Assembly: GCA_034432935.1 (NCBI GenBank)
Contig: DAOUBD010000044.1
Span: 1-19,635, forward strand
Length of the DNA: 19,635 bases
Reading direction: 5' to 3'
From: DAOUAG01 sp034432935
GTDB taxonomy: Bacteria > Chloroflexota > Dehalococcoidia > SM23-28-2 > RBG-16-64-32
The position numbers and the translations under genes were made by a program. The notes beneath the pieces are model-generated. The model was given only the letters and a program-made list of their open reading frames with translations, searched no databases and was not told the origin of the DNA. Shown piece by piece: positions 13,374-19,635 of the stretch (the stretch's first letter is position 1; every line of letters begins with the position of its first letter).

Positions 13374-15056
13374 ATGAGTAGACTGAGCGGCCGCCAGGCC
13401 ATGCTGGAGCAGCTAATCGCCGAAGGAACGCGCTACGTCTTCGGGAATCCGGGCACCACAGAGCAGGCCTTCATGGACGCCCTGCAAGACTACCCCCAGA
13501 TCCAGTACATCCTCGCCTTGCATGAGAGCGTCGCCGTGGGCGTCGCCGATGGCTACGCCAGAGCCACCGGCAGGCCCGCCTTCGTCCAGCTTCACATCAC
13601 CCCTGGCTTGGGCAACGCCATGGGGATGCTGTACAACTCCTTCCGGACGCATACGCCCCTCGTCATCTACGCCGGACAGCACCCCCAGCGAGGCGCCTCT
13701 CAGGACCCCATCCTCACGGGGGACCTGGTGCGTCTGGCCGAACCCCTCTGCAAATGGGCAGTTGAGGCCCAGGACGCCAACGAGATACCGGTGCTCTTGC
13801 GCCGCGCCTTCAAGACGGCCGCCGAGCAGCCTCGCGGCCCGGCCTTCATCTCGATCCCCGCCAACTTGATGGATGAGGAGTGCGACGCTCCCATCTTCCC
13901 TTCCCTGCCCGCCGACACTCGGATGAGGCCTGACCACGGCGCGACGGAGCGCATCGCAGACATGCTCCTCAGCGCCGAAGCGCCCGTAATCATCTGTGGC
14001 GACGGCGTCTCGGAAAGCGGGGGCCAACAGGAGCTGGTGGCCCTCGCTGAAGCCCTGGGCGCCAGGGTCCATGCCTCCTTCTCTGCCGAACTGCCGTTTC
14101 CCTCGCAGCACCCCCTCTACGCTGGCCTCCTGAACGTCGTCTCAGCGGCAGCCCTCAAGGGTCAATTGGCCTCGGCCGACGTCATCCTGGCCATCGGCAC
14201 ACCCCTTATCCCCATCCTTTTCCCCCTCGACGAGCCGCCCTTCTCGCCGGAGACGAGGGTCATCCACATCGACCTCAATCCGTGGGAGGTTGGGAAGAAC
14301 TGGCGCATCGACATCGGCCTCGTGGCAGATCCGCGGCTCGCCCTCCAAGATCTGTTCGGCGCCGTCCAACGCAAGCAGACCCCCGCCCAGCGGGAGGCCG
14401 CCTCCAAACGCGCTGCCGCCGTCGAGGCTATGACCAACCAACTGCTGCAGGCGCTGGACTCCGCGGCACGCCCGCGCTGGGACAACATCCCTATCGGCAC
14501 CGGCCGCATGATGAGCGAGATCGCCGCAGCCATGCTGCCGGGCACCATCCTGTTCGACGAGTCCATCACGGCCGGTGGCTACCTCATGCGATACCTACGT
14601 TTCCCCGACACCGGAAGGCACTTCCGGGCCGTTGGCGGAGGACTGGGGCCAGGCATGCCCAACCCCATCGGCATCAAGTTAGCGCGGCCGGAGCGCCCTG
14701 TCCTGTCCGTGTGCGGCGACGGCGCCGCCCTCTACACCATCCAGGCGCTGTGGACGGCAGCGCACCACAAGATACCAGTCACCTGGGTCATCGCTAACAA
14801 CGCCTCATACCGCATTCTGAAGCTGAACATGCTGGACTACCTGGGCGAGGGCGCCGCCGGCCGGCGCTTCATCGCCATGGACCTTGAAGACCCGCGGGTC
14901 GATTTCGTGCAGATAGCTGCCGGTTTTGGCGTGAAGGGTTGGGCCATCCACCACCCAGACGAGATCGGCGACGCCCTGCGGGAGGCCCAGGCTTGCCAAG
15001 AACCGCGCCTTTTGGACGTCAAGATAGAGGGCGACGTGCGCTCTCGCTGGTTGTAG
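13374..15056 (+). CDS. ThDP-dependent enzyme, benzoylformate decarboxylase-like
   Basis: This 560-residue ThDP enzyme belongs to the acetolactate synthase/benzoylformate decarboxylase superfamily. The N-terminal domain has YVFGNPGTTEQ (21-31), the cofactor-activating glutamate E51 in ALHESVAVGVADGYA, and VQLHITPGLGNAMG with H74, which aligns with H70 of Pseudomonas benzoylformate decarboxylase. The ThDP/Mg motif is CGDGAALYTIQALW (447-460) with ANNASYR (474-480). Benzoylformate decarboxylase S26 aligns with T28, and no histidine matching H281 is visible near 275-290, so the substrate probably differs. The ATG at 13374 was chosen because GGAGGAG precedes it and family homology begins there; an in-frame ATG 45 nt earlier lacks support. 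Substrate and reaction (2-oxoacid decarboxylase or carboligase) remain unassigned. Confidence 0.8.
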   Translation: MSRLSGRQAMLEQLIAEGTRYVFGNPGTTEQAFMDALQDYPQIQYILALHESVAVGVADGYARATGRPAFVQLHITPGLGNAMGMLYNSFRTHTPLVIYAGQHPQRGASQDPILTGDLVRLAEPLCKWAVEAQDANEIPVLLRRAFKTAAEQPRGPAFISIPANLMDEECDAPIFPSLPADTRMRPDHGATERIADMLLSAEAPVIICGDGVSESGGQQELVALAEALGARVHASFSAELPFPSQHPLYAGLLNVVSAAALKGQLASADVILAIGTPLIPILFPLDEPPFSPETRVIHIDLNPWEVGKNWRIDIGLVADPRLALQDLFGAVQRKQTPAQREAASKRAAAVEAMTNQLLQALDSAARPRWDNIPIGTGRMMSEIAAAMLPGTILFDESITAGGYLMRYLRFPDTGRHFRAVGGGLGPGMPNPIGIKLARPERPVLSVCGDGAALYTIQALWTAAHHKIPVTWVIANNASYRILKLNMLDYLGEGAAGRRFIAMDLEDPRVDFVQIAAGFGVKGWAIHHPDEIGDALREAQACQEPRLLDVKIEGDVRSRWL

Positions 15057-15112
15057 CCCGAAACTGGCCGCGCCGCTTCCAAAGGCTGCCCCTTCGTATT
15101 AGGATGGGGATG

Positions 15113-15310
15113 ATGGCCACGGAGGAGGTCAAGCGCGAATACAGCGCCGCCTTCCAGGCTTGGCAGGAGGAGCTAACCAGGCTGCACCAGGTCCTGCTAG
15201 AAGGAGAGCGGTTGCCGCCACCCCAGCTCAAGGGCCTCCTGAACCGGGAAGCGCGGGCGAAAGATCGCTACGAGGCGGCCCGGCGACGTCTGCTGGGCAT
15301 TGCGGACTGA
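15113..15310 (+). CDS. Small helical protein of unknown function (65 residues)
   Basis: The frame encodes about 65 residues beginning MATEEVKREYSAAFQAWQEE. It is rich in Glu, Arg, Ala and Leu with no Cys. It predicts as two amphipathic helices (about 2-30 and 38-60) joined by a turn at RLPPPQ, a helical hairpin. Three in-frame ATGs (15104, 15110, 15113) lie together; AGGA at 15101-15104 best fits the last. It starts 56 nt after the ThDP enzyme and may be cotranscribed. I do not recognise the family. Codon use matches the neighbours, which supports a real gene. Confidence 0.6.
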   Translation: MATEEVKREYSAAFQAWQEELTRLHQVLLEGERLPPPQLKGLLNREARAKDRYEAARRRLLGIAD

Positions 15311-15378
15311 CTTCAGACGTGGCGGGGCATGACAGACGCGTATCCAGGGCCTGCCGCAAGACGTTTTACCGGTAGGCC

Positions 15379-16020
15379 ATGCATACAGCGGTATGGACGA
15401 TAGGGTTGGCAGAATCGCTCGACCAGCCTAGGGTTGCGCCAGCAGCGCAAAATGTGAAAAGTGAGGGCTCCGCCAGCGACGCTCTCGCCGAATGGGAGCT
15501 TGTGCGGCGCGCTCAGCAGTATGACGAAGAGGCGCTGCGCGCCCTATACGAGACCTACTACCCCAAGGTCTACAACTACGCCTTCTTGCAGTTGGGAGAT
15601 ATCCACGCGGCCGAGGACCTGGCCTCCGACGTCATGCTCAAGATGCTGGAGGCCATCCGTTCGTACAGCTTTCGGGGTCTCCCCTTCAGCGCCTGGCTCT
15701 TCCGCATAGCCCGCAACCGCCTGATAGACCTGCACCGCAGAAGGCGGCGCCGCGGCGAGGTTGACCTCAGCGAGACGCTGGCCAGCACGCTGGCCAACCC
15801 GCAATCACTAGCCGAACGGGCCCTGGAGAGGGGTCAACTCCAGGTGGCCCTGAAGCACCTTACGGACGAGCAGCGGCAGGTGATCGTCCTGAAGTTCATC
15901 CAGGGGTTCGACAACCGCTCCATAGGCCGCATCATGGGCCGCAGCGAAGGCGCCATCAAGTCACTCCAGCACCGTGCGCTACTGGCGCTGAGGCGAATCA
16001 TACAGCCGGAGGGCCGGTGA
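15379..16020 (+). CDS. ECF-type RNA polymerase sigma factor
   Basis: This 213-residue sigma factor has only regions 2 and 4, as in group IV sigma-70 proteins. Region 2 (about 46-122) includes ALYETYYPKVYNYAFLQLGD, AEDLASDVMLKMLEAI and the FSAWLFRIARNRLIDLHRR end. Region 4 (about 150-207) includes LTDEQRQVIVLKFIQGFDNRSIGRIMGRSEGAIKSLQHRALLALRR, a helix-turn-helix for the -35 element. An Arg-rich stretch (120-125) links the two. The first about 35 residues are not conserved, and the true start might be downstream; the ATG at 15379 has only a weak GGTAGG before it. It overlaps the next gene at a GTGATG junction, marking a translationally coupled pair in which the partner probably controls it. 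Confidence 0.88.
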   Translation: MHTAVWTIGLAESLDQPRVAPAAQNVKSEGSASDALAEWELVRRAQQYDEEALRALYETYYPKVYNYAFLQLGDIHAAEDLASDVMLKMLEAIRSYSFRGLPFSAWLFRIARNRLIDLHRRRRRRGEVDLSETLASTLANPQSLAERALERGQLQVALKHLTDEQRQVIVLKFIQGFDNRSIGRIMGRSEGAIKSLQHRALLALRRIIQPEGR

Positions 16021-17873
16021 TGCGCTTCCGCACCTTCCGTTCCGTCCTCGACGAATGTTTGGCGGCCCTCCAACGGGGCGACAGCGTGGAGGCCTGTCTC
16101 GCCCGCTACCCCCGGCACGCCGAGCGGCTGCGTCCCCTCCTGACGCTGGCCCAACGCATAGGGCAAACGCCGGCCCAGCCGCCGCGGGCCTGGGCCCAGG
16201 AGACGGCCTGGGAGCTGATCCGGTCGCGGGCGGCAGATCTTCGGCGCGGCGGCCGCCGCAGGGGCGCCGGCATCGACTATGGCGCGTGGTTGCGCCCCCT
16301 GGCGATCGCCGCCGCGCTCCTCCTCGCCGTGATCGGGGGCACAAGCGCCACAGCCCTGGCGGCCCAAGACGCCTTACCTGACAGCCCCCTCTACCGCGTC
16401 AAGCTTTGGACGGAGGATGCCCGCCTCTGGTTGGTCTTCGATGACTCCCACGAGGCCGAGATCCTCCTCGACCAGTCCAACGAAAGGGTAGCCGAAATCA
16501 CGGCCATGGTCCAAAAGAACAAGGATATACCGGCCAACGTTCTCTCCGCCCTCTATGATCGTAACCAACGGGCAGCCGCCATCCTGGCTGGGAGGCCCCA
16601 GGAGCTGGCGCTCAGGGCCCGTCTGAGGGACCAGTCGGCCGCGCAGGAAGATCTGCTGTTGGCCCTATGGGAGAACGTCCCGGACTCGGCCCGCGACGAA
16701 TATGCCAAGACGGTGGCCCTGGTGCACAACACCCGGCTGCAAGGCAGCGGCGCCGCCGTGTCCATAACCCCCCAAGACCTGGCCGGCGGTATCCGGCACA
16801 TCGAAGGCGCGGTCTCGCCCGTTGCGGAAGGGATCTGGAACGTCGGCGGCCTCGACGTCCGCATAGACGACCGCACCATAGGCCGCGCCGCCCTCCAGCA
16901 GGGCGCCACCGCCAAGCTGGTTGTAGCCGTCGGCGCGGCAGGCGAGCTCCAGGCCCTCAGCCTCTCCACCATCGCTGTAGACGCCCCGCCCACCCGGGCA
17001 CTGGTGTCCGGAGAGATACAGCAGGTCACTGACAAGGGCATCTGGCTCAGCGGCGGCCAGTTCATACCTTTCTCCTCCCAGACCATCCAGACGGGCAAAC
17101 TGAAGGTGGGCGAACGGGTAGAGGTCACGCTAGAGACCACCCAGGCAGGCACCGTGGCCAGCTCGGTGAAGGCCGCGGCAGCGGAGGCCCCAGGCGAGAG
17201 GGACTCCGTCACTCTTGAGGGCACCATCACTGACGAAGTGAGCAGCAAGTCCAGCCAGTGGAACGTGGGGGGGCTGACCTTCGAGACGTCTGGAGCCGCC
17301 GTGGACGCCCGGGCTGGCAGGGCGACGAAAGGGGCCCGTGTCCTAGTGGAGGCCACCATCGATAACGGCAAGCTTGTGGCCACCAGCATCACCGTGCTGG
17401 CGTCCCAGCGGGACGCGACGGCCATCCATATCGTGGGCCGCGTCCAGAGCGCCCCAGCCGGCGTCTGGATGGTGGGCGGCCTGCGGATCTCGCCTCCAGC
17501 CGGAGCTCCGCCGGCTCCAGAAGGCAGCGTCCTGGCCGTCGAGGCCGTGAGGGAGGGGCAGGACCTGCGCGCCACTCAGACCACCATCGTCGAGCAGCCC
17601 GGCCAGTCGGGCATAGTAAGGGTATTGGCTGCTGTCCGCAGCATCCACGACGGCGCCTGGGAGGTGGACACAGGGCGGGTGCGTATCGCCTCGACGACCG
17701 TGGTTTCCGGGAACCCCGTTCCCGGAGGGCGGGCGCTCATCTGGGGCCGACAGTCACCGTCAGGCGACCTGGAGGCCATCTACGTACGGGGCCTCGACAC
17801 CGCGCCGGTAACTGCGACCGCGACCCCGGGCCCGTCGCCGACCCCAGCGCCCACGGCTACGCCCAGGCCGTAG
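16020..17873 (+). CDS. One-pass membrane protein with DUF5667-like region and DUF5666-like repeats, putative anti-sigma partner
   Basis: About 617 residues. The cytoplasmic N-terminus (1-90) contains SVLDECLAALQRGDSVEACLARYPRHAERL, typical of proteins encoded beside ECF sigma factors. One membrane segment follows (about 92-115). Outside is a DUF5667-like helical stretch, DSPLYRVKLWTEDARLWLVF to RVAEITAMV (about 121-165). Then come five repeats of about 60 residues resembling DUF5666, each of the form 'G-x-hydrophobic ... W.VGG ... G..V.V ... A..I' (about 260-320, 328-388, 398-462, 470-526, 534-594). The C-terminus is a Thr-Pro-Ala-rich tail. The ATG at 16020 shares a base with the sigma stop; GTG at 16017 is an alternative. 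An anti-sigma or sensor role is inferred from coupling and topology; no zinc-binding anti-sigma motif is present. Confidence 0.75.
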   Translation: MRFRTFRSVLDECLAALQRGDSVEACLARYPRHAERLRPLLTLAQRIGQTPAQPPRAWAQETAWELIRSRAADLRRGGRRRGAGIDYGAWLRPLAIAAALLLAVIGGTSATALAAQDALPDSPLYRVKLWTEDARLWLVFDDSHEAEILLDQSNERVAEITAMVQKNKDIPANVLSALYDRNQRAAAILAGRPQELALRARLRDQSAAQEDLLLALWENVPDSARDEYAKTVALVHNTRLQGSGAAVSITPQDLAGGIRHIEGAVSPVAEGIWNVGGLDVRIDDRTIGRAALQQGATAKLVVAVGAAGELQALSLSTIAVDAPPTRALVSGEIQQVTDKGIWLSGGQFIPFSSQTIQTGKLKVGERVEVTLETTQAGTVASSVKAAAAEAPGERDSVTLEGTITDEVSSKSSQWNVGGLTFETSGAAVDARAGRATKGARVLVEATIDNGKLVATSITVLASQRDATAIHIVGRVQSAPAGVWMVGGLRISPPAGAPPAPEGSVLAVEAVREGQDLRATQTTIVEQPGQSGIVRVLAAVRSIHDGAWEVDTGRVRIASTTVVSGNPVPGGRALIWGRQSPSGDLEAIYVRGLDTAPVTATATPGPSPTPAPTATPRP

Positions 17874-18096
17874 GGACGCTCCGGGCCCGGTCCTACGCCC
17901 GGCCAGGGCAGCGCCCGGCAGCCAACCCCGTGTTGGCGCCAGCCTCCGGAGGGGAGCTTGGCGCCTGGTGCTTCGATGCCCCAGCATCTGTGAAGGCACC
18001 TAGCCGCCTGGTACCGAGGAAGGTGCGCCAGGCCTTCCGCCGGCTGCCCAAAACAAGGCGCCGCCGGCCTCCAGTTCCCGGCAAGCCCGAACTTGT

Positions 18097-18125
18097 TTGC
18101 TGGGCCCCAGGGTATCGCCTAGAAT
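18097..18125 (+). promoter_or_regulatory. Promoter of tRNA-Glu
   Basis: TTGCTG (18097-18102) and TAGAAT (18120-18125) are separated by 17 nt and end 10 nt before the first base of the tRNA, giving a very short 5' leader. The rest of 17874-18096 holds no recognisable gene; it contains short GC-rich palindromes (for example two TTGGCGCC copies near 17933 and 17959) but no convincing terminator with a T-run. Confidence 0.6.
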
Positions 18126-18135
18126 GCAGGCGTGG

Positions 18136-18212
18136 GCCCCCGTCGTCTAGAGGCCCAGGACGCCACCCTTTCAAGGTGGAGATCGCGGGTTCGAATCCCG
18201 CCGGGGGCACCA
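18136..18212 (+). tRNA. tRNA-Glu (anticodon TTC)
   Basis: A complete cloverleaf can be drawn. Acceptor GCCCCCG (18136-18142) pairs with CGGGGGC (18202-18208). The anticodon arm is CCACC-CTTTCAA-GGTGG with anticodon TTC. The T-arm is GCGGG-TTCGAAT-CCCGC (18185-18201). Discriminator A and CCA (18210-18212) are encoded. The D-arm region TCTAGAGGCCCAGGA is typical of tRNA-Glu. A short T-run follows the CCA. It has its own promoter. Confidence 0.97.
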
Positions 18213-18315
18213 CTTTTCTGGCGTCCGTACGCTAGCGCTGGACTCGATCCCTCGCTGCAGGCGGTGACTCGCGGGCGTCCGCCAAAAGCTTACCGATTGG
18301 CTAGCCCGCATCGCT

Positions 18316-18321
18316 TATACT
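18316..18321 (+). promoter_or_regulatory. Candidate -10 box of the NYN-domain gene
   Basis: TATACT (18316-18321) lies 42 nt before the ATG of the NYN gene. The -35 at 17 nt is poor. The spacing leaves room for a leader of about 35 nt containing the strong GGGAGG ribosome-binding site. Confidence 0.4.
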
Positions 18322-18363
18322 GCTCCCGAAAGCGTCTTTGCACCGCCATGAAGGGAGGTTCGC

Positions 18364-19635
18364 ATGACAGACCTTCACGGAGAGCATCACGACGAACGTT
18401 TGAGGGATGCCGCGCTGCTGATAGATTGGGAGAACCTCAAGTTCAGCTTGAGTTCCAGGGGCCGGTCCGTGAGCATCTCGGCCCTGCGAGACGCCGCCGA
18501 CAACCACGGCCGTTTGGTTGTGGCCAGGGCTTACGCTGATTGGCAGGAGCCGGTGCACGCGGGCGATGCCCCCAATCTTTATGCCTCCGGCATCGAGCCG
18601 GTGTACGTGCCCGTGAAGCACTACTACGGCGACTCAGACGATGAAAGGGGCCGGCGCCGCAACAGCGTGGACGTAAAGCTGGCAGCAGACTGTATCGAGC
18701 TCTGCCATCGATACCCGTCCATCTACACCTACGTGCTGGCATCCGGAGACCAGGACTTCCTGCATGTCGTCAACACGCTTAGGCCGTATGGCAAGAGGAC
18801 AGTGGCCATCGGCGTATCGTGGACCACCTCCCCCCGCCTGGCCGAGCAAGTGGACGCGATGATCTACTATGACCGGGACGTTGACCCGATACCCCAACAG
18901 GGCCCGCAGACGGTCTCCGAGAAGACCGGCGGCGACAAGACCCTACGCGCCGTGGCTTCGGAGCTCATCAAAGAAGTTCCGCTGCCGGGTGAGCCACATC
19001 CTGACAAGGTTGGCGCCGTTCTCGAGGCTATCATGGCCGTGACGCGGGAGTACCGGGGTCGGGGCCAGACGTTGCTCCTCTCACAGCTCGGCCTGGAGCT
19101 ACAGAAGCGTCTGACGCCAGGGGACTTCGCCATGTATGTCCGCGGCAGGCTCGGCCTGATGGTTGGCAAACTTGCCGCTAGGGGTATCATTCAGAGGGTC
19201 CAACGGGGCATGGTGGACTGGCTATTTCTTCCAGGAGAAGAGGTGCCGGAGGAGGAGGCCGCCTGGGCGCCCGCTGCCCGGCCGCTGTTCCGCAACCCGA
19301 TCTACACGGCACCCGTTATTCGGGTTCGTCGACGCTATCGCGAACTCATCCGGGGCGAGCAGGACCGGCTCATCCGTGGCATTGCCCAGATTGAGTCCTC
19401 CATCGAGTACCTGAGCTTCAGCAGGCTGGCCCAAGAACTCAGTCAAGCGCATCTTTACGAAGAGGACGACGTGGATTTTCGGGCTCTGATCAACGATCTG
19501 CTGGACGAAGGTCTCCTCACCTACGGCGAGCCCAGGGAGTGGTTCGACCCATCGACCGGCAAGACAGGCCAGTTCAACACCGTCCGCCTCAACCGAGAGC
19601 ATGGTGATGTCCAGGCGGCACTGTCCGAGTCGTCA
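18364..19635 (+). CDS. NYN (PIN-like) ribonuclease-domain protein with winged-helix/LOTUS-like C-terminus, partial
   Basis: The frame opens at ATG 18364 behind GGGAGG (18353-18358) and is still open at the window edge, giving at least 424 residues. Residues about 15-172 form a NYN/LabA-like domain of the PIN fold: LLIDWENLKF (D21, N24), SVDVKLAADC (D103) and LASGDQDFLHVV (D129, D131) provide the acidic metal-binding site expected of an RNase. Residues about 215-295 (LLLSQLGLELQKRLTPGDFAMYV to GIIQRVQRGMVDWLFLP) resemble an OST-HTH/LOTUS winged helix, an RNA-binding module often paired with NYN. A second helical/winged-helix segment, LSFSRLAQELS to LLDEGLLTY (about 361-395), follows. The RNA target is unknown. 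The 3' end lies outside the window. Confidence 0.82.
   Translation, partial: MTDLHGEHHDERLRDAALLIDWENLKFSLSSRGRSVSISALRDAADNHGRLVVARAYADWQEPVHAGDAPNLYASGIEPVYVPVKHYYGDSDDERGRRRNSVDVKLAADCIELCHRYPSIYTYVLASGDQDFLHVVNTLRPYGKRTVAIGVSWTTSPRLAEQVDAMIYYDRDVDPIPQQGPQTVSEKTGGDKTLRAVASELIKEVPLPGEPHPDKVGAVLEAIMAVTREYRGRGQTLLLSQLGLELQKRLTPGDFAMYVRGRLGLMVGKLAARGIIQRVQRGMVDWLFLPGEEVPEEEAAWAPAARPLFRNPIYTAPVIRVRRRYRELIRGEQDRLIRGIAQIESSIEYLSFSRLAQELSQAHLYEEDDVDFRALINDLLDEGLLTYGEPREWFDPSTGKTGQFNTVRLNREHGDVQAALSESS

Noticed and set aside
17893..18213. Minus-strand ORF beginning MVPPAGFEPAISTLKG
   Set aside because: It is the reverse translation of tRNA-Glu and the GC-rich spacer, a common false gene.
1..19635. 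CRISPR arrays, complete insertion sequences or integrase genes
   Set aside because: No regularly spaced direct repeats, transposase or recombinase motifs were found on either strand.

Overview
The window is GC-rich bacterial chromosome with densely packed genes on both strands, frequent GTG/TTG starts and 1-10 nt gene overlaps. An ECF-type sigma factor is coupled to a one-pass membrane protein carrying a DUF5667-like region and DUF5666-like repeats, and there are a spore-photoproduct-lyase-family radical SAM protein and a full menaquinone set. This combination suggests Chloroflexota, possibly near Dehalococcoidia. That assignment is an inference from gene content; no rRNA or other phylogenetic marker is present.

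Left part (1-2617): a short coding-like remnant on the minus strand, an SPL-family radical SAM gene, and an AbrB/MazE-PIN toxin-antitoxin pair on the plus strand. These are followed by about 240 bp without a gene. That stretch holds a 12-bp inverted repeat and the 3' end of a tRNA-like sequence (T-arm, acceptor strand, CCA) with no recognisable 5' half, bracketed by a perfect 10-bp inverted repeat. It looks like a former integration boundary or an unusual structured element.

Centre (2618-12426): a nine-kilobase minus-strand operon, tetR-menF-menD-menH-menB-menA-menC-menE. It encodes chorismate to o-succinylbenzoate to DHNA-CoA, plus prenylation. The methyltransferase menG/ubiE, which finishes menaquinone, is divergent from tetR. 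Only the DHNA-CoA thioesterase step and the prenyl-diphosphate synthase are not seen. The operon's first gene is a TetR repressor. A perfect 24-bp palindrome lies immediately downstream of a good promoter (TTGACC-17 nt-TATGCT) and covers the predicted start of transcription. The sequence therefore argues for a self-regulated, repressor-controlled quinone operon, the most interesting regulatory feature here.

Right part (12423-19635): a lipase-like alpha/beta hydrolase convergent with menG, the two genes sharing a CTAG stop; a benzoylformate-decarboxylase-like ThDP enzyme; a 65-residue helical protein; the coupled sigma factor and DUF5667/DUF5666 membrane protein; a complete tRNA-Glu(TTC) with its own promoter; and a NYN-domain ribonuclease-like protein with C-terminal winged-helix/LOTUS-like regions that runs off the window.
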